Source: Yinghuangia seranimata
GTDB lineage: Bacteria > Actinomycetota > Actinomycetes > Streptomycetales > Streptomycetaceae
Direction: 5' to 3'
Assembly (NCBI RefSeq): GCF_029953285.1
Contig: NZ_JASAOI010000022.1
Location: forward strand, 62,001-126,000
Length of the DNA: 64,000 bases
Both the position numbers and the translations under genes were made by a program. Every line of letters starts with the position of its first letter. The first letter of the stretch is position 1. Positions 8,992-17,225 of the stretch are shown here, piece by piece. The notes beneath the pieces were generated by a model. The model did not search any database, was not told where the DNA came from, and saw only the letters and a program-made list of their open reading frames with translations.

Positions 8992-9141
8992 TCAGCTCCC
9001 CTCCGGGCCGGCGGCCGGTTCCGCGGGCGGTTCGGAGGGGGCGGGCCCGGGGACGCGCGGGCGTGGGACGCGCCCGGTGGTGCCGGAGCCGCCGTCGCGG
9101 GTGGCGCGACGTGTGCCGCGCTGTGCGGGGATGAACATCAT
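8992..9141 (-). CDS. 49-residue basic/Pro-rich peptide at the end of the phage-like operon
   Basis: Small open frame starting ATGATG with a perfect GGAGG six bases upstream, 32 bases after the stop of the tail-protein gene and on the same strand. The product begins MMFIPAQRGTRRATRDGG and is Arg/Pro/Gly-rich. No family is recognised. The strong ribosome site and position support a real gene, perhaps a small accessory of the adjacent tail-type protein. Confidence 0.45.
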   Translation of the reverse strand: MMFIPAQRGTRRATRDGGSGTTGRVPRPRVPGPAPSEPPAEPAAGPEGS

Positions 9142-9173
9142 GTGCCTCCGAAATCCACGGGGTTCGTCGGGGT

Positions 9174-10280
9174 TCAGGCCGCGGCGCCCAGCGTGAGCCG
9201 GACGGTCTCCGGCTCGTCCCCCGCGGGGGTCTCGACCGCAGCGGCGACGACGCGGAGCCGGCCGTCGCGCGCGTCGTCGGCACCGAGGGTGCCGAGCGGC
9301 AGGCGCACATGACGGCCGATCAGCGACGGCGTCGGGCGTTCGTCCAGACGCACCGTCACATCGAGGACGGGGGACGGGTCCCACGCCCGACGGAGGGCCT
9401 GCTTGGCGGCGGTGTCGAGTTCCTCGCGCCGTGCGCAGCCGGGGAGTTCGGCCGCGCCGTCCAGCCGCGGCCACGTCGTGGTGTCGGTTTCCGCGGGATC
9501 GACGACGTCGGCGACCTCCCAGATGTGCGACATGAGGCGGCCGGTGCCGGAGCGTGCGCCCCTGCTGCGCCAGAACGTCGCGCGGCGGGCGCCGTCGTTG
9601 GTGTACGCGTAGCCGAGTACCGCGCCGGGGTCGTCGAGGCGCAGGTCGGGCAGGTCCGAGGCGAGCACCGGATAGCCGAGGTCGAGGCGCTTCATGCGGT
9701 AGCCGCTGCCGGGTTCGCGGGCGCTCGTGATGTGCCATTCGAAACCGTCGTCCTGCGCGGCGAGGCCGCGCAGCGCCTCGCCGATGTGCACCAGGTCGAA
9801 GTCGTCGTACGCGGGCTGCCGTTCGATTCCCGAGGCGGTGAACGGCGCGACGCTGATGCCTATGTCGCCGCCGGGCTGCGCCTGGGCGTGTTCGACGAGT
9901 TCGCGGGCGAGCGCGAGCTGCTCGGCCGGGTCGCCGGGCAGGCCCGCGTAGAGGATCCGGTGGTCGAGGTAGCTGTCCCAGGTCGCGGCGTGCAGTTCGA
10001 GGAACTCGGGGCCGTCGTCGCCGGTGTGCCGGGTGGTGCGCCACACCACGCCGCCCCACCACAGGTCGCCGTCGCGCTGGATCCACACGGCGGTGCGCGC
10101 GGGCAGCAGCGCGGTGTCCGTGCGGAAGGCGAGGTCGGCGTCGGCGCCGAGTTCGACGCGCGCGGTCAGCGTTCCCCCGCCGCCGATCCGGTCGTCGAAG
10201 CGCACGTGGTCGAGGGGGAAGGAGTCGAGGATGTCGTCGGTCCGCAGGTCGCAGACGAGGGCGCGGAACGGGGTCGCCAT
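9174..10280 (-). CDS. phage minor-tail-like protein
   Basis: 368 residues resembling siphophage tail-associated proteins that actinobacteria often carry. The N-terminus (FRALVCDLRTDDILDSFPL...GGGTLTARVEL) and the block LLPARTAVWIQRDGDLWWGGVVW, followed by a WDSYLDHRILY segment, are typical of the baseplate-hub/minor tail family. There is no peptidase motif and no membrane segment. The upstream neighbour on the same strand looks like a tail tube protein; no capsid, portal, terminase, tape-measure or lysis gene is present. This is a prophage remnant or a domesticated fragment rather than a functional phage. Confidence 0.6.
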   Translation of the reverse strand: MATPFRALVCDLRTDDILDSFPLDHVRFDDRIGGGGTLTARVELGADADLAFRTDTALLPARTAVWIQRDGDLWWGGVVWRTTRHTGDDGPEFLELHAATWDSYLDHRILYAGLPGDPAEQLALARELVEHAQAQPGGDIGISVAPFTASGIERQPAYDDFDLVHIGEALRGLAAQDDGFEWHITSAREPGSGYRMKRLDLGYPVLASDLPDLRLDDPGAVLGYAYTNDGARRATFWRSRGARSGTGRLMSHIWEVADVVDPAETDTTTWPRLDGAAELPGCARREELDTAAKQALRRAWDPSPVLDVTVRLDERPTPSLIGRHVRLPLGTLGADDARDGRLRVVAAAVETPAGDEPETVRLTLGAAA

Positions 10281-10318
10281 GGGCCGGTCGCTTTCTGGAA
10301 AGGGTGGTGCGGGAACGC

Positions 10319-10355
10319 CGAACGGCCCGGCGGCGGGCTGCCGTCGGGCCGTTCG
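10319..10355. terminator. hairpin between the two tail-type genes
   Basis: CGAACGGCCC (10319-10328) pairs with GGGCCGTTCG (10346-10355), and TTTTCC follows on the + side. It may reduce read-through between the tail-tube-like and minor-tail-like genes on the minus strand. Confidence 0.4.
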
Positions 10356-10395
10356 TTTTCCGAGGTGGTCGTTGCGGTTCCGGGGTGACCGGGCG

Positions 10396-10935
10396 TCAGA
10401 CGGTGGCGTACGCCCGGTCGTTCATCAGGAGGGTGGCCGGTGGCGCGGCGTCCGCGGCGGGCAGCGCGCGGAACGTCACGCCCCACGGCAGGACGGAGCC
10501 GCGGGCCGGAGTGGCGCCGGTCGTGCGGACGATGCGGCCGCGCGGTATGACGAAGCGGTACTTGGCCGGCCCGGTGTCTCCGCTCGCGTCGGTCTCGGCG
10601 AACTCGACGCCCAGCATGACGCCTTCGGGTGCGGGAGGGGTCGCGCCGACGAGCAGCGCCAGGACCGCGGCGTCGGTGCGCATGAGCGCGAACCGAAGGC
10701 CCAGCCCGCGGTCCGCGCACACGAACCGTGCGGGGCCGACGGAACGCCAGCCGTCCGCGCGGCCGGGGCGGCCGGCGTCGGTGAACAGGACGCCGTCGGC
10801 GGAGGTGTGGCCGAGGTCGCGCCATGCGGCGTCCCAGTCGCGCTCGACCCCGGTCGGCGGCGTGCTGCCGAGCGGTGCGACGAGGACGCGCCCGGTGCCG
10901 GTGACGCGGAGACCGTGCGGGTGCGGGCCGGCCAT
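10396..10935 (-). CDS. phage tail-tube-like protein
   Basis: 179 residues, soluble and beta-rich in composition. It has the layout of a major tail protein: GTGRVLVAPLGSTPP near the N-terminus, WDAAWRDLGHTSADGVLF, then CADRGLGLRFALMRTDAAVLALLVGA and VEFAETDASG...YRFVIPRGRI. The 'W..LGxTsxdGv' plus 'Y.fviPrG.i' pattern is familiar from tail-tube proteins of Streptomyces and related phages. A GGAAGGAG ribosome site precedes the ATG at 10935; longer frames upstream are not supported. It lies upstream of the minor-tail-like gene in a leftward transcription unit. Confidence 0.6.
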   Translation of the reverse strand: MAGPHPHGLRVTGTGRVLVAPLGSTPPTGVERDWDAAWRDLGHTSADGVLFTDAGRPGRADGWRSVGPARFVCADRGLGLRFALMRTDAAVLALLVGATPPAPEGVMLGVEFAETDASGDTGPAKYRFVIPRGRIVRTTGATPARGSVLPWGVTFRALPAADAAPPATLLMNDRAYATV

Positions 10936-10974
10936 CTGTGTGCTCCTTCCGCGGGGCGGACGGGAAAAGGGAAA

Positions 10975-11014
10975 CGGCGAAGCTGAGGCCCCCTCGGTGG
11001 GCACAGCTTCGCCG
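10975..11014. terminator. hairpin after the excisionase-like gene
   Basis: CGGCGAAGCTG (10975-10985) pairs with CAGCTTCGCCG (11004-11014), an 11-bp stem between the HTH gene (stop at 11020) and the tail-tube-like gene on the minus strand. There is no long T-tract. Confidence 0.5.
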
Positions 11015-11019
11015 CTGCC

Positions 11020-11331
11020 TCAAGTGTGATCGACGCGCGCCGGATTCGCAAGTTTGTTCGAGTGGGGTGTTCGGTCAGGCCGCCCGTCGCTCACCCCGTC
11101 GCCCGCGTCGACGCCGTCCGCCGGCGCCGGTTCCAAGCGGTGGTGCGCGGCCCGCTCGGCACGGAAGACGTCCTCGAGCCGGAAGAGGTGCTCCCGCCCC
11201 CGCTTGCCCGCCGGGGCGAGGTGCCCGAGCTGCACCCACTTGCGGATCGTCGCCGGAACGACCCGGACCTCGGCCGCGGCCTCGCCCGCCGTCACCAGGG
11301 CGCGGGTGCCGGCCAGGTCCACGGCTTGCAT
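11020..11331 (-). CDS. small HTH protein, excisionase/MerR-like
   Basis: 103 residues. Residues 10-60 form a winged helix-turn-helix of the excisionase/AlpA type: LVTAGEAAAEVRVVPATIRKWVQLGHL..GKRGREHLFRLEDV, matching the 'seT..eAA..lgVs..tIr.W...G.L...g..rg...lf...Dv' pattern. The rest is a disordered polar tail. Such proteins act as phage or island excisionases or as early regulators. ATG at 11331 was chosen because AAGGGGG lies upstream; a GTG at 11358 overlapping the preceding stop would add nine residues. It belongs to the leftward phage-like operon. Confidence 0.65.
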   Translation of the reverse strand: MQAVDLAGTRALVTAGEAAAEVRVVPATIRKWVQLGHLAPAGKRGREHLFRLEDVFRAERAAHHRLEPAPADGVDAGDGVSDGRPDRTPHSNKLANPARVDHT

Positions 11332-11357
11332 GGAACCCCCTTGCGGGGGAACGGTGT

Positions 11358-12101
11358 TCACGCGGCGGCCTCGTCGAGGTCGGCCACGGTGCAGCCGACC
11401 AGCAGGGCCAGGTCGGCCCACGCCGCGCGCTCCCAGCGGTGCCGGGCGCCCGCGGCGTGGTGGCACGCGCACGACGCGTCCTCGCAGCGGCACCCCGGGT
11501 TGACGCACAGCACGACGTGCCGGGCGCTGAACACCCGCAGCGAGACGGAGTCGCACAGCGGGCAGCGCGGCCGGATGCGGCGGATCGGCTCGGTGTCGCC
11601 GAGCGCCCGCGCGCATCGCCGTGCCATGCGCCGCAGTTCGGACAGCACGTGGGCGGCGAGGTCCGGGTCGCGCGCGATCGTGTCGAGGCGGCCGTGCAGC
11701 CGGGTGAGCCGGGTCGGCACGTCCGCCGTGCGCGGCTCGGGCAGGCCGAACCGGTCGTGCACGGCCTCCTCGAGTTCGGCCAGGCTCGTCGTGATGTCGA
11801 GCTCGGTCTCCAGGACGGTGAGGTCCACCGGTGTGCCGCCGGGCCCCGGCGGCACGAGCCCGCGCCGGGTGTTCCACACGGCCGCGGCCCGGTCCTCGAC
11901 CGCCTCCGCGGCGTGCCGGTTCGCGGGCGCGGGCGCGGGGAGCGGCAGTCGGTAGGCCGGGGACCGCACGCCGCCCCGGCCCAACTCCTCGCGCAGTTCC
12001 GGGAACTGCCGGAGCAGCGCGTCGACGGCGCGGCGTGCCTGGGCGGCGAAGCCTTCGCCGCGCGGGGTGCGTCGCCGGGGGCCGGCGGCGGTGCGGGTCA
12101 T
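11358..12101 (-). CDS. Cys-rich protein with zinc-ribbon-like region (phage island)
   Basis: 247 residues: a basic start, an alpha-helical middle (about 80-170), then a metal-binding-like stretch with CPLCDSVSLRVF, CVNPGCRCEDASCACHH, and a final helix (WADLALLVGCTVADLDEA). The CPxC plus CxxxxC pattern looks like a zinc ribbon. I do not recognise a named family, but I recall similar Cys-rich proteins next to excisionase-like genes in actinobacterial islands. A perfect AGGAGG lies six bases before the ATG. The stop overlaps a possible GTG start of the HTH gene, so the two are probably translationally coupled. Confidence 0.6.
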   Translation of the reverse strand: MTRTAAGPRRRTPRGEGFAAQARRAVDALLRQFPELREELGRGGVRSPAYRLPLPAPAPANRHAAEAVEDRAAAVWNTRRGLVPPGPGGTPVDLTVLETELDITTSLAELEEAVHDRFGLPEPRTADVPTRLTRLHGRLDTIARDPDLAAHVLSELRRMARRCARALGDTEPIRRIRPRCPLCDSVSLRVFSARHVVLCVNPGCRCEDASCACHHAAGARHRWERAAWADLALLVGCTVADLDEAAA

Positions 12102-12164
12102 GGGTTCCTCCTGACGCGGGGTGCGGGCGGGGGAGGCGAAGGGTGGGTCGCGGACGCGGGGCGG

Positions 12165-12413
12165 TCAGCCGGCCCCGGCCGCCGTACGCAGCCGCTGCCA
12201 CGCGTCGGTGCCGACCACGAGCGTCGTGGTGCCGTCGTCGTGGGGTGTGGCGGTGTGGATCGAGTCGAGCAGTGCCGCGACGGTCGCCCGCAGTTCGGCC
12301 GCCGTGCGGTCGGCCCGGCTGAGCCGGCCCAGTTCCACGTCGAGCTCGCGCAGCGCGTCGAGCGCCCGGGCGTAGGCGGGCTCCGGTGGGGTGCCGGGGT
12401 TGGCATTGCTCAT
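12165..12413 (-). CDS. small helical protein, first gene of the leftward phage-like operon
   Basis: 82 residues, mostly one helical region (YARALDALRELDVELGRLSRADRTAAELRATVAALLDSI) followed by a short strand-rich end (TTLVVGTDAWQRLRTAA). No family recognised. It is the promoter-proximal gene of the minus-strand set and faces the HTH regulator at 12621, which is how phage early operons are built. ATG 12413 was chosen; a GTG nine bases upstream is possible and neither has a strong ribosome site. Confidence 0.5.
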   Translation of the reverse strand: MSNANPGTPPEPAYARALDALRELDVELGRLSRADRTAAELRATVAALLDSIHTATPHDDGTTTLVVGTDAWQRLRTAAGAG

Positions 12414-12443
12414 GTCGGACACTCTTCGATCTCGCCCAGTGAT

Positions 12444-12459
12444 TCGAACTGTCGTTCGA
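12444..12459. promoter_or_regulatory. palindromic operator candidate in the divergent phage-like control region
   Basis: TCGAAC-TGTC-GTTCGA (perfect 6-bp arms) lies 31 bases upstream of the leftward gene start, in the 207-base gap to the rightward HTH gene. The position fits autorepression by the HTH protein of both divergent promoters. Confidence 0.45.
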
Positions 12460-12620
12460 TCACAGGCACCACGTTAGCGGTCTGCGTATCCGCTGTCCAC
12501 GCAGTGCGTACCGCGTGTCGGCCGCTGGCGGACCCGCCAGGTACGCTGCGTGTCGACAGGTGTCGCGCGGTGCATCGGGGCGCGTGCGGGCATCCCGTCA
12601 GCAACGGCGGAACGGGAGCG

Positions 12621-13049
12621 ATGGACCGGCTCAAGCAGCTCGTCGAGGGCTGGATCGACGCGGAACCCGGGCGCAACGCCCGCCGTCTCGCCGACGCCGC
12701 GGGCGTCAGCCGGACCACCGTCTACTCGCTGCTCGGCCGCAGCGGCCAGTCCCGGCGCATGGTCGAGCGCGGGACGCTCGAAGCGCTCGCCGGCGGCATG
12801 GGTGTGCACCCCAACCTGCTCATAGAGGCGGCCCGCGACGACGCCGGCTACTGGACGGACGAGATCCGCACCGCGTCGAGCCCGCGCATCCGCGCGCTCC
12901 AGGCCGCGCTCGACGAGCTGACCGAGGCCGAGGCCGAGGAGGTCGCCGAGGTCGCCGAGGTGGTGCTGCGCCGGGTGCTCGCGCGCCGCGCGGCCGCGGG
13001 ACAGCTCCCGCTGGGCGGCGTACCGGATCCACGCACCGCGGGCGAATAG
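12621..13049 (+). CDS. phage-repressor-like HTH regulator
   Basis: 142 residues. The N-terminal 60 residues are an XRE-like helix-turn-helix ([40 protein letters not shown]). Next come a linker and a Glu/Ala-rich helix ([24 protein letters not shown]) suited to dimerisation. It is transcribed away from the leftward phage-like genes, the usual position of an immunity repressor, and probably binds the palindrome at 12444-12459. ATG 12621 begins the conserved HTH and has GGGAG just upstream, unusually close; a GTG 24 bases earlier is an alternative. It ends 94 bases before nadD, marking the right edge of the island. Confidence 0.65.
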   Translation: MDRLKQLVEGWIDAEPGRNARRLADAAGVSRTTVYSLLGRSGQSRRMVERGTLEALAGGMGVHPNLLIEAARDDAGYWTDEIRTASSPRIRALQAALDELTEAEAEEVAEVAEVVLRRVLARRAAAGQLPLGGVPDPRTAGE

Positions 13050-13143
13050 CCGCGAAGCCGTACGACTCGCGCCGCGACACGTCCCGCGGGGGCGCGCATG
13101 CGGGCGTGTTCAAGCGGAAGCGGGCCCTATAGATTGGCCGCCC

Positions 13144-13758
13144 ATGGACGAAGGCACGGCACAGCGGAACAGACGCGTCGGCGTCATGGGCGGCACGTTC
13201 GACCCCATCCACCACGGCCACCTCGTGGCCGCGAGCGAGGTCGCGGGCCTTTTCCAGCTCGACGAGGTCGTCTTCGTGCCGACCGGCGAACCGTGGCAGA
13301 AGACCGGCCGCGACGTGTCGCCGGCCGAGGACCGCTACCTCATGACGGTCATCGCCACCGCGTCCAACCCGCGCTTCACGGTCAGCCGCGTCGACATCGA
13401 CCGGCCGGGCCAGACGTACACCGTCGACACGCTCAAGGACCTGCGCCGCGAAGCCGGCGAGGGCACCGAGCTGTTCTTCATCACCGGCGCCGACGCGCTG
13501 GCGCAGATCTTCTCGTGGCGCAACGCCGCGGAGATGTTCGAGCTCGCGCACTTCATCGGCTGCACCCGGCCCGGGCACACGCTGTCCGACCCCGGGTTCC
13601 CCGACGGCGGCGTCAGCCTGGTGGAGGTGCCCGCGCTGGCGATCTCCTCCACCGACATCCGCCGTCGCCAGCACGACGGCGAACCGGTCTGGTACCTCGT
13701 GCCGGACGGCGTCGTGCAATACATCAGCAAGCGAGGGCTGTACCGAGGGGCGACGTGA
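13144..13758 (+). CDS. nadD: nicotinate-nucleotide adenylyltransferase
   Basis: Transfers AMP from ATP to nicotinate mononucleotide in NAD synthesis. At 204 residues it has the usual length. Residues 12-25 contain the nucleotidyltransferase signature [15 protein letters not shown] (the T/HxGH class), and the C-terminal ISSTDIRRR block (SSTxIR) is present. TAGATT lies 8 bases before the ATG, so a leaderless start is likely. The stop overlaps the GTG of the LCP-like gene (GTGA), so the two are translationally coupled, as in Streptomyces. Confidence 0.96.
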   Translation: MDEGTAQRNRRVGVMGGTFDPIHHGHLVAASEVAGLFQLDEVVFVPTGEPWQKTGRDVSPAEDRYLMTVIATASNPRFTVSRVDIDRPGQTYTVDTLKDLRREAGEGTELFFITGADALAQIFSWRNAAEMFELAHFIGCTRPGHTLSDPGFPDGGVSLVEVPALAISSTDIRRRQHDGEPVWYLVPDGVVQYISKRGLYRGAT

Positions 13759-15977
13759 CCGCAAACGGCGAACGGCGGGACGGGCAGCACTACGAGGGCG
13801 GGCCCTACCGGCAGGACGGCGCACAACCGGACCCGGCGGCGCCGGGCTACGGCTACGACCAGGGCCAGGGCGCGCCCGGCCAGGGCTACCCCCAGGACCC
13901 CGCGTACGGCTACGACCAGGGCCAGGGCGCGCAGTACGGCGCGCAACCCGGATACCCCAGCGCGTACGAGAACCAGGGCTACCAGCAGTCCGGCTACGGG
14001 CAGCAGTCCCCGTACGGCTACGCCCCGCCGGCCGACAGCGGCGGCTACCCGGCCGCCCCGGCCGGCTACGACAGCACCCCCGGCTACGGCACCGGCTACG
14101 ACCAGGGGCAGGCCGCGCCCGGCTACGGCACGGCCTACCCGCCGGCCCCGGGCATAGGCGACGGCTACGGCTACGACACCGGCCAGGGCTCCGGCGGCTA
14201 CACCGCCCCGCAGCAGCCGGGCTACGCGGCGCCGGGCGGCGGCGACCCGAACGCATACGGCGCGATCCCGCAGCAACAGCAACAGCAACAGCAACAGCCG
14301 GTGCCCGCGCCCGACTCGGGCGCCTACGGCGGCGTCCCGCAGCAGCCCAGTTATCCGGCAGCGGCACCCGGGGGCGACGACTCCGGCGCCTACGCGGCGT
14401 TCGACGGGCGGCGCGCGCCCGGAGCGGGTGCCGTCGCGGCCGCGCCCGGCGCCGCGGCGCCGACCGGAGCGCCGGTGGAACCGCAGGTGCGCCGTACCGG
14501 AGCGGGGGCCCCGACCGGCGCGACGCAGACCACCGGGTCGTTCCGCGTCCAGGTCCCGACGGGCGGGACTGCCGCCGCGCCAGGCACGACACCCGCCGCG
14601 CCCGGAGCAGCGGGAGCCGCGGGAGCCCGCCGTCCGGGCGAGTCCGGCACGGCGATTCCCGGCCAGCAGCGCCCCGCCCGGCCCGGCGCCCCTCGGCGCC
14701 CGGGGACCGCGGCGTCCGGCCCCAGCGAGCGGGTCGGCTACGCGGCCGACGAGTTCGACTTCGTCGACGACGACTCGGAGGAGTCCGAGGACGTCATCGA
14801 CTGGCTGCAGTTCGCCGAGACCCGCAGCGAGCGCCGCGACGAGCGGCGCCGCATGCTGCGCAGCCGCGCGATCGTGCTGCTCGTCGTGCTGGCGGTCGCG
14901 GGCGTGGGGGTGGGCGGCTACTTCGCCTACGACACGTGGTTCAAGAGCACGTCCGCCGCGGCCAAGGAGGCGACCGGCGGCGCCGTGCTCATCCAGCTGC
15001 GCGGCTCGCAGGGGCAGGCACTGGCCGGCGCGGTGTTCGGCAGCGACGCGAAGGCCGGCACCGCGACGATGCTGACCGTGCCGTCCGGGACCATCGTCAA
15101 CACCGCGGGCGCCGGCCCGGTCCCGGTCGGGCAGCTGATGGCCAGCGACGGCACCGGTGCGACGCGCGACGCGCTCGCCGGTCTGCTCGGCGTCAGGATC
15201 GACGGTTCGTGGGTGGTCAACGAGCCGGTGCTGCAGGCGCTGGTGGACGGCGTCGGCGGCATCGAGCTCAACGCCGACGTCGAGGTCAAGGGCGCCGACG
15301 GCAAGGTGGTCGTGGCCGCCGGGCCGAACAAGATGAACGGCATCATGGCCCGCGCGTACGCCGCCTTCCAGCCGCAGGGCGACGACCCGTCGCGGTCCGC
15401 CGAGCGGTTCGGCAAGGTCATGCAGGCGGTGCTCAAGGGCCTGCCGACCAAGGCGCAGTACGTCAACGACCTGCTGCGCAACCTCGCCAACATCGCGGAC
15501 CCGTCGCTGCCCGACGCGCGGCTGGCGGAGCTGCTGACGCAGATGGGCCAGGCCGTCCAGACCCAGAAGTTCAAGTCCGGCGCGCTGCCCATCCAGCCGG
15601 ACGGCATGCTCAACGTCGCGACGGCGGGCCCGGTGGTCAAGGAGCTGCTCGGCGGCACGGTGAAGGTCGCCAAGGCGGACGGCCCGGCGCGGGTCATGAT
15701 CGGCGACGCGAACGGCGGCAAGGGCGCGCAGGACGCCGCCAAGATCAAGATCATCAACGCCGGCTACACCTACGTGCCCGGCGGTGTCGCCGAGCCGAAG
15801 CCGAAGCCGACCACGCTCATCCAGTACTCCGACGACGCACACGCCGATGTGGCCCGCCAGATGGCGCTCACCCTCGGGGTCCCGGAGACCGCCGCGAAGA
15901 AGGCCGAGGGCCAGATGCTCGCGGACGTCGTGATCACGCTGGGGCAGGACTTCAAGTTCGACCCGCCGAAGCAGTAG
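13755..15977 (+). CDS. LCP/LytR-like envelope protein with long Tyr-Gly-Gln-rich N-terminus
   Basis: 740 residues. About 1-370 is a low-complexity cytoplasmic region rich in [13 protein letters not shown] and a run of nine Gln (173-181). A membrane helix follows (about 372-394, [20 protein letters not shown]), then an LCP-like domain ([44 protein letters not shown]) and a LytR_C-like end ([16 protein letters not shown]). LCP enzymes attach anionic polymers to peptidoglycan, but the usual catalytic Asp/Arg landmarks are hard to find, so this member may be structural. From memory the Streptomyces counterpart (SCO2578) interacts with the spore-wall complex. GTG start with GAGGGG upstream, overlapping the nadD stop by 4 bases. 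Confidence 0.8.
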   Translation: MTANGERRDGQHYEGGPYRQDGAQPDPAAPGYGYDQGQGAPGQGYPQDPAYGYDQGQGAQYGAQPGYPSAYENQGYQQSGYGQQSPYGYAPPADSGGYPAAPAGYDSTPGYGTGYDQGQAAPGYGTAYPPAPGIGDGYGYDTGQGSGGYTAPQQPGYAAPGGGDPNAYGAIPQQQQQQQQQPVPAPDSGAYGGVPQQPSYPAAAPGGDDSGAYAAFDGRRAPGAGAVAAAPGAAAPTGAPVEPQVRRTGAGAPTGATQTTGSFRVQVPTGGTAAAPGTTPAAPGAAGAAGARRPGESGTAIPGQQRPARPGAPRRPGTAASGPSERVGYAADEFDFVDDDSEESEDVIDWLQFAETRSERRDERRRMLRSRAIVLLVVLAVAGVGVGGYFAYDTWFKSTSAAAKEATGGAVLIQLRGSQGQALAGAVFGSDAKAGTATMLTVPSGTIVNTAGAGPVPVGQLMASDGTGATRDALAGLLGVRIDGSWVVNEPVLQALVDGVGGIELNADVEVKGADGKVVVAAGPNKMNGIMARAYAAFQPQGDDPSRSAERFGKVMQAVLKGLPTKAQYVNDLLRNLANIADPSLPDARLAELLTQMGQAVQTQKFKSGALPIQPDGMLNVATAGPVVKELLGGTVKVAKADGPARVMIGDANGGKGAQDAAKIKIINAGYTYVPGGVAEPKPKPTTLIQYSDDAHADVARQMALTLGVPETAAKKAEGQMLADVVITLGQDFKFDPPKQ

Positions 15978-15989
15978 GACCCGGCTCGG

Positions 15990-16026
15990 GGCGGCCGCCG
16001 CCGGTTACTCGGCGGCGGCCACCCCG
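15990..16026 (+). terminator. GC-rich hairpin after the LCP-like gene
   Basis: GGCCGCCGCCG (15994-16004) and CGGCGGCGGCC (16011-16021) form an 11-bp stem with a 6-base loop, 13 bases after the stop codon. There is no T-tract, which is common in actinobacterial terminators. Confidence 0.5.
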
Positions 16027-16078
16027 CGCGGTGTGAGAACCTGGAAGGCGTCCCTCGTCGCCTGAAGAAAAGTCGATC

Positions 16079-16495
16079 GTGACCGCCACACCGCACGCCA
16101 TCGAGCTCGTCACCGCCGCCGCCGAGGCGTGCGCCGAGAAGCTCGCCACCGAGACCGTCGCGTACGACGTGAGCGAGGTGGTCGGCATCACCGACGCCTA
16201 CGTGCTCGCGTCCGCCCCCAACGACCGGCAGGTCAAGGCCATCGTCGACGAGGTCGAGGAGCGGCTGCGCAAGCTCGGCGCCAAGCCGGTCCGCCGGGAG
16301 GGCGACCGCGAGGCGCGGTGGGTGCTGCTCGACTTCATCGACATCGTGGTGCACGTGCAGCACGCCGAGGAGCGCGCCTACTACCGGCTCGAGGGCCTGT
16401 GGAAGGACTGCCCCAAGATCGAGCTGCCGGAGAGCGTGGAGCGGGTCAACCGCGAGCGCGCGGAGGCCGGCGCGGCGTTCGAGGACGCGAGCTGA
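16079..16495 (+). CDS. rsfS: ribosome silencing factor RsfS
   Basis: 138 residues of the RsfS/Iojap family, which binds ribosomal protein L14 and blocks subunit joining when nutrients fall. Family blocks are clear: DVSEVVGITDAYVLASAPNDRQVKAIVDEVEE, then RREGDREARWVLLDFIDIVVHVQHAEERAYYRLEGLW. The length is typical plus a short acidic tail. The start is GTG 16079. The position after nadD and the LCP-like gene is the standard one. The stop overlaps the start of the phosphatase gene. Confidence 0.95.
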   Translation: MTATPHAIELVTAAAEACAEKLATETVAYDVSEVVGITDAYVLASAPNDRQVKAIVDEVEERLRKLGAKPVRREGDREARWVLLDFIDIVVHVQHAEERAYYRLEGLWKDCPKIELPESVERVNRERAEAGAAFEDAS

Positions 16496-17136
16496 GCGGG
16501 CGCGGCGGCCGCCGCATCCTGCTGTGGCGGCACGGTCAGACGCCGTGGAACCTGGAGCGCAGGTTCCAGGGGCAGACCGACATTCCGCTGACCGAGGCCG
16601 GGGTCGCGCAGGCGCAGCGCTCGGCGCGGCTGCTGGCCGCCCTCAAGCCGGACGCGATCCTGTCGTCCGACCTGGTCCGGGCGTCCGACACCGCGGGTGA
16701 GCTGGCGCGGCTGACCGGTCTGTCGGTGGGGGTCGACGCGGGCCTGCGCGAGACGTACGCGGGGCACTGGCAGGGCCTGACCAACGCCGAGATCGAGGCG
16801 CGCTTCCCCGAGCAGTTCGCGGCGTGGCGGCGCGGTGAGCCGGTGCGGCGCGGCGACGGCGAGCTGGAGACCGAGGTCGCGGACCGCGCGGTGCCGGTCA
16901 TCGAGGAGGCGGCCGCGAAGCTGCCGGACGACGGCACGCTGGTCGTGGTGTCGCACGGTGGCGCGATCCGGTGCGCCATCGGCCGCATGATCGGTCTGGC
17001 CGAGGACAGCTGGGGCGCGCTGGGCGCGCTGTCGAACTGCTGCTGGTCGGTGCTGGGCCCCGGCGCGCGCGGCTGGCGGCTGCTGGAGCACAACGCGGGG
17101 ACGCTGCCCGAGCCGGTGCTCGGCGACGAGGTCTGA
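16492..17136 (+). CDS. histidine phosphatase (phosphoglycerate mutase-like), CTG start
   Basis: 214 residues of the histidine phosphatase superfamily. The phosphate-accepting His is in LLWRHGQTPWN (His14) and the second catalytic His is in VVVSHGGAIRC; FQGQTDIPLTEAG and SSDLVRASDTA are typical. The RHG motif must be near the N-terminus, yet no ATG, GTG or TTG lies between the rsfS stop and that motif in this frame. The CTG at 16492 forms CTGA with the rsfS stop, exactly where relatives have ATGA or GTGA, and GAGGACGCGAG precedes it. I therefore call CTG. The only alternative, a GTG about 95 bases upstream, lies deep inside rsfS. Confidence 0.88.
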   Translation: MSGRGGRRILLWRHGQTPWNLERRFQGQTDIPLTEAGVAQAQRSARLLAALKPDAILSSDLVRASDTAGELARLTGLSVGVDAGLRETYAGHWQGLTNAEIEARFPEQFAAWRRGEPVRRGDGELETEVADRAVPVIEEAAAKLPDDGTLVVVSHGGAIRCAIGRMIGLAEDSWGALGALSNCCWSVLGPGARGWRLLEHNAGTLPEPVLGDEV

Positions 17137-17167
17137 GCTCCTCCACGGAGCCACACGCAGAGACGAC

Positions 17168-17199
17168 GAGGGGCGGCACCCGGCCGGGTGCCGCCCCTC
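17168..17199. terminator. strong bidirectional terminator
   Basis: GAGGGGCGGCACC (17168-17180) pairs perfectly with GGTGCCGCCCCTC (17187-17199) between the converging phosphatase and PadR genes. Confidence 0.85.
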
Positions 17200-17225
17200 G
17201 TCGCGTGTCGTGGCTCAGCCGCGGG

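Noticed and set aside
12550-12825. Alternative coding frame upstream of and overlapping the HTH regulator
   Set aside because: Ser/Arg/Ala-rich shadow of the regulator gene with no motif, although TACGCT lies close to its GTG.
8992-13049. Contractile injection system (eCIS/tailocin)
   Set aside because: No sheath, baseplate wedge, tape-measure or AAA+ ATPase gene is present; only two tail-type genes.
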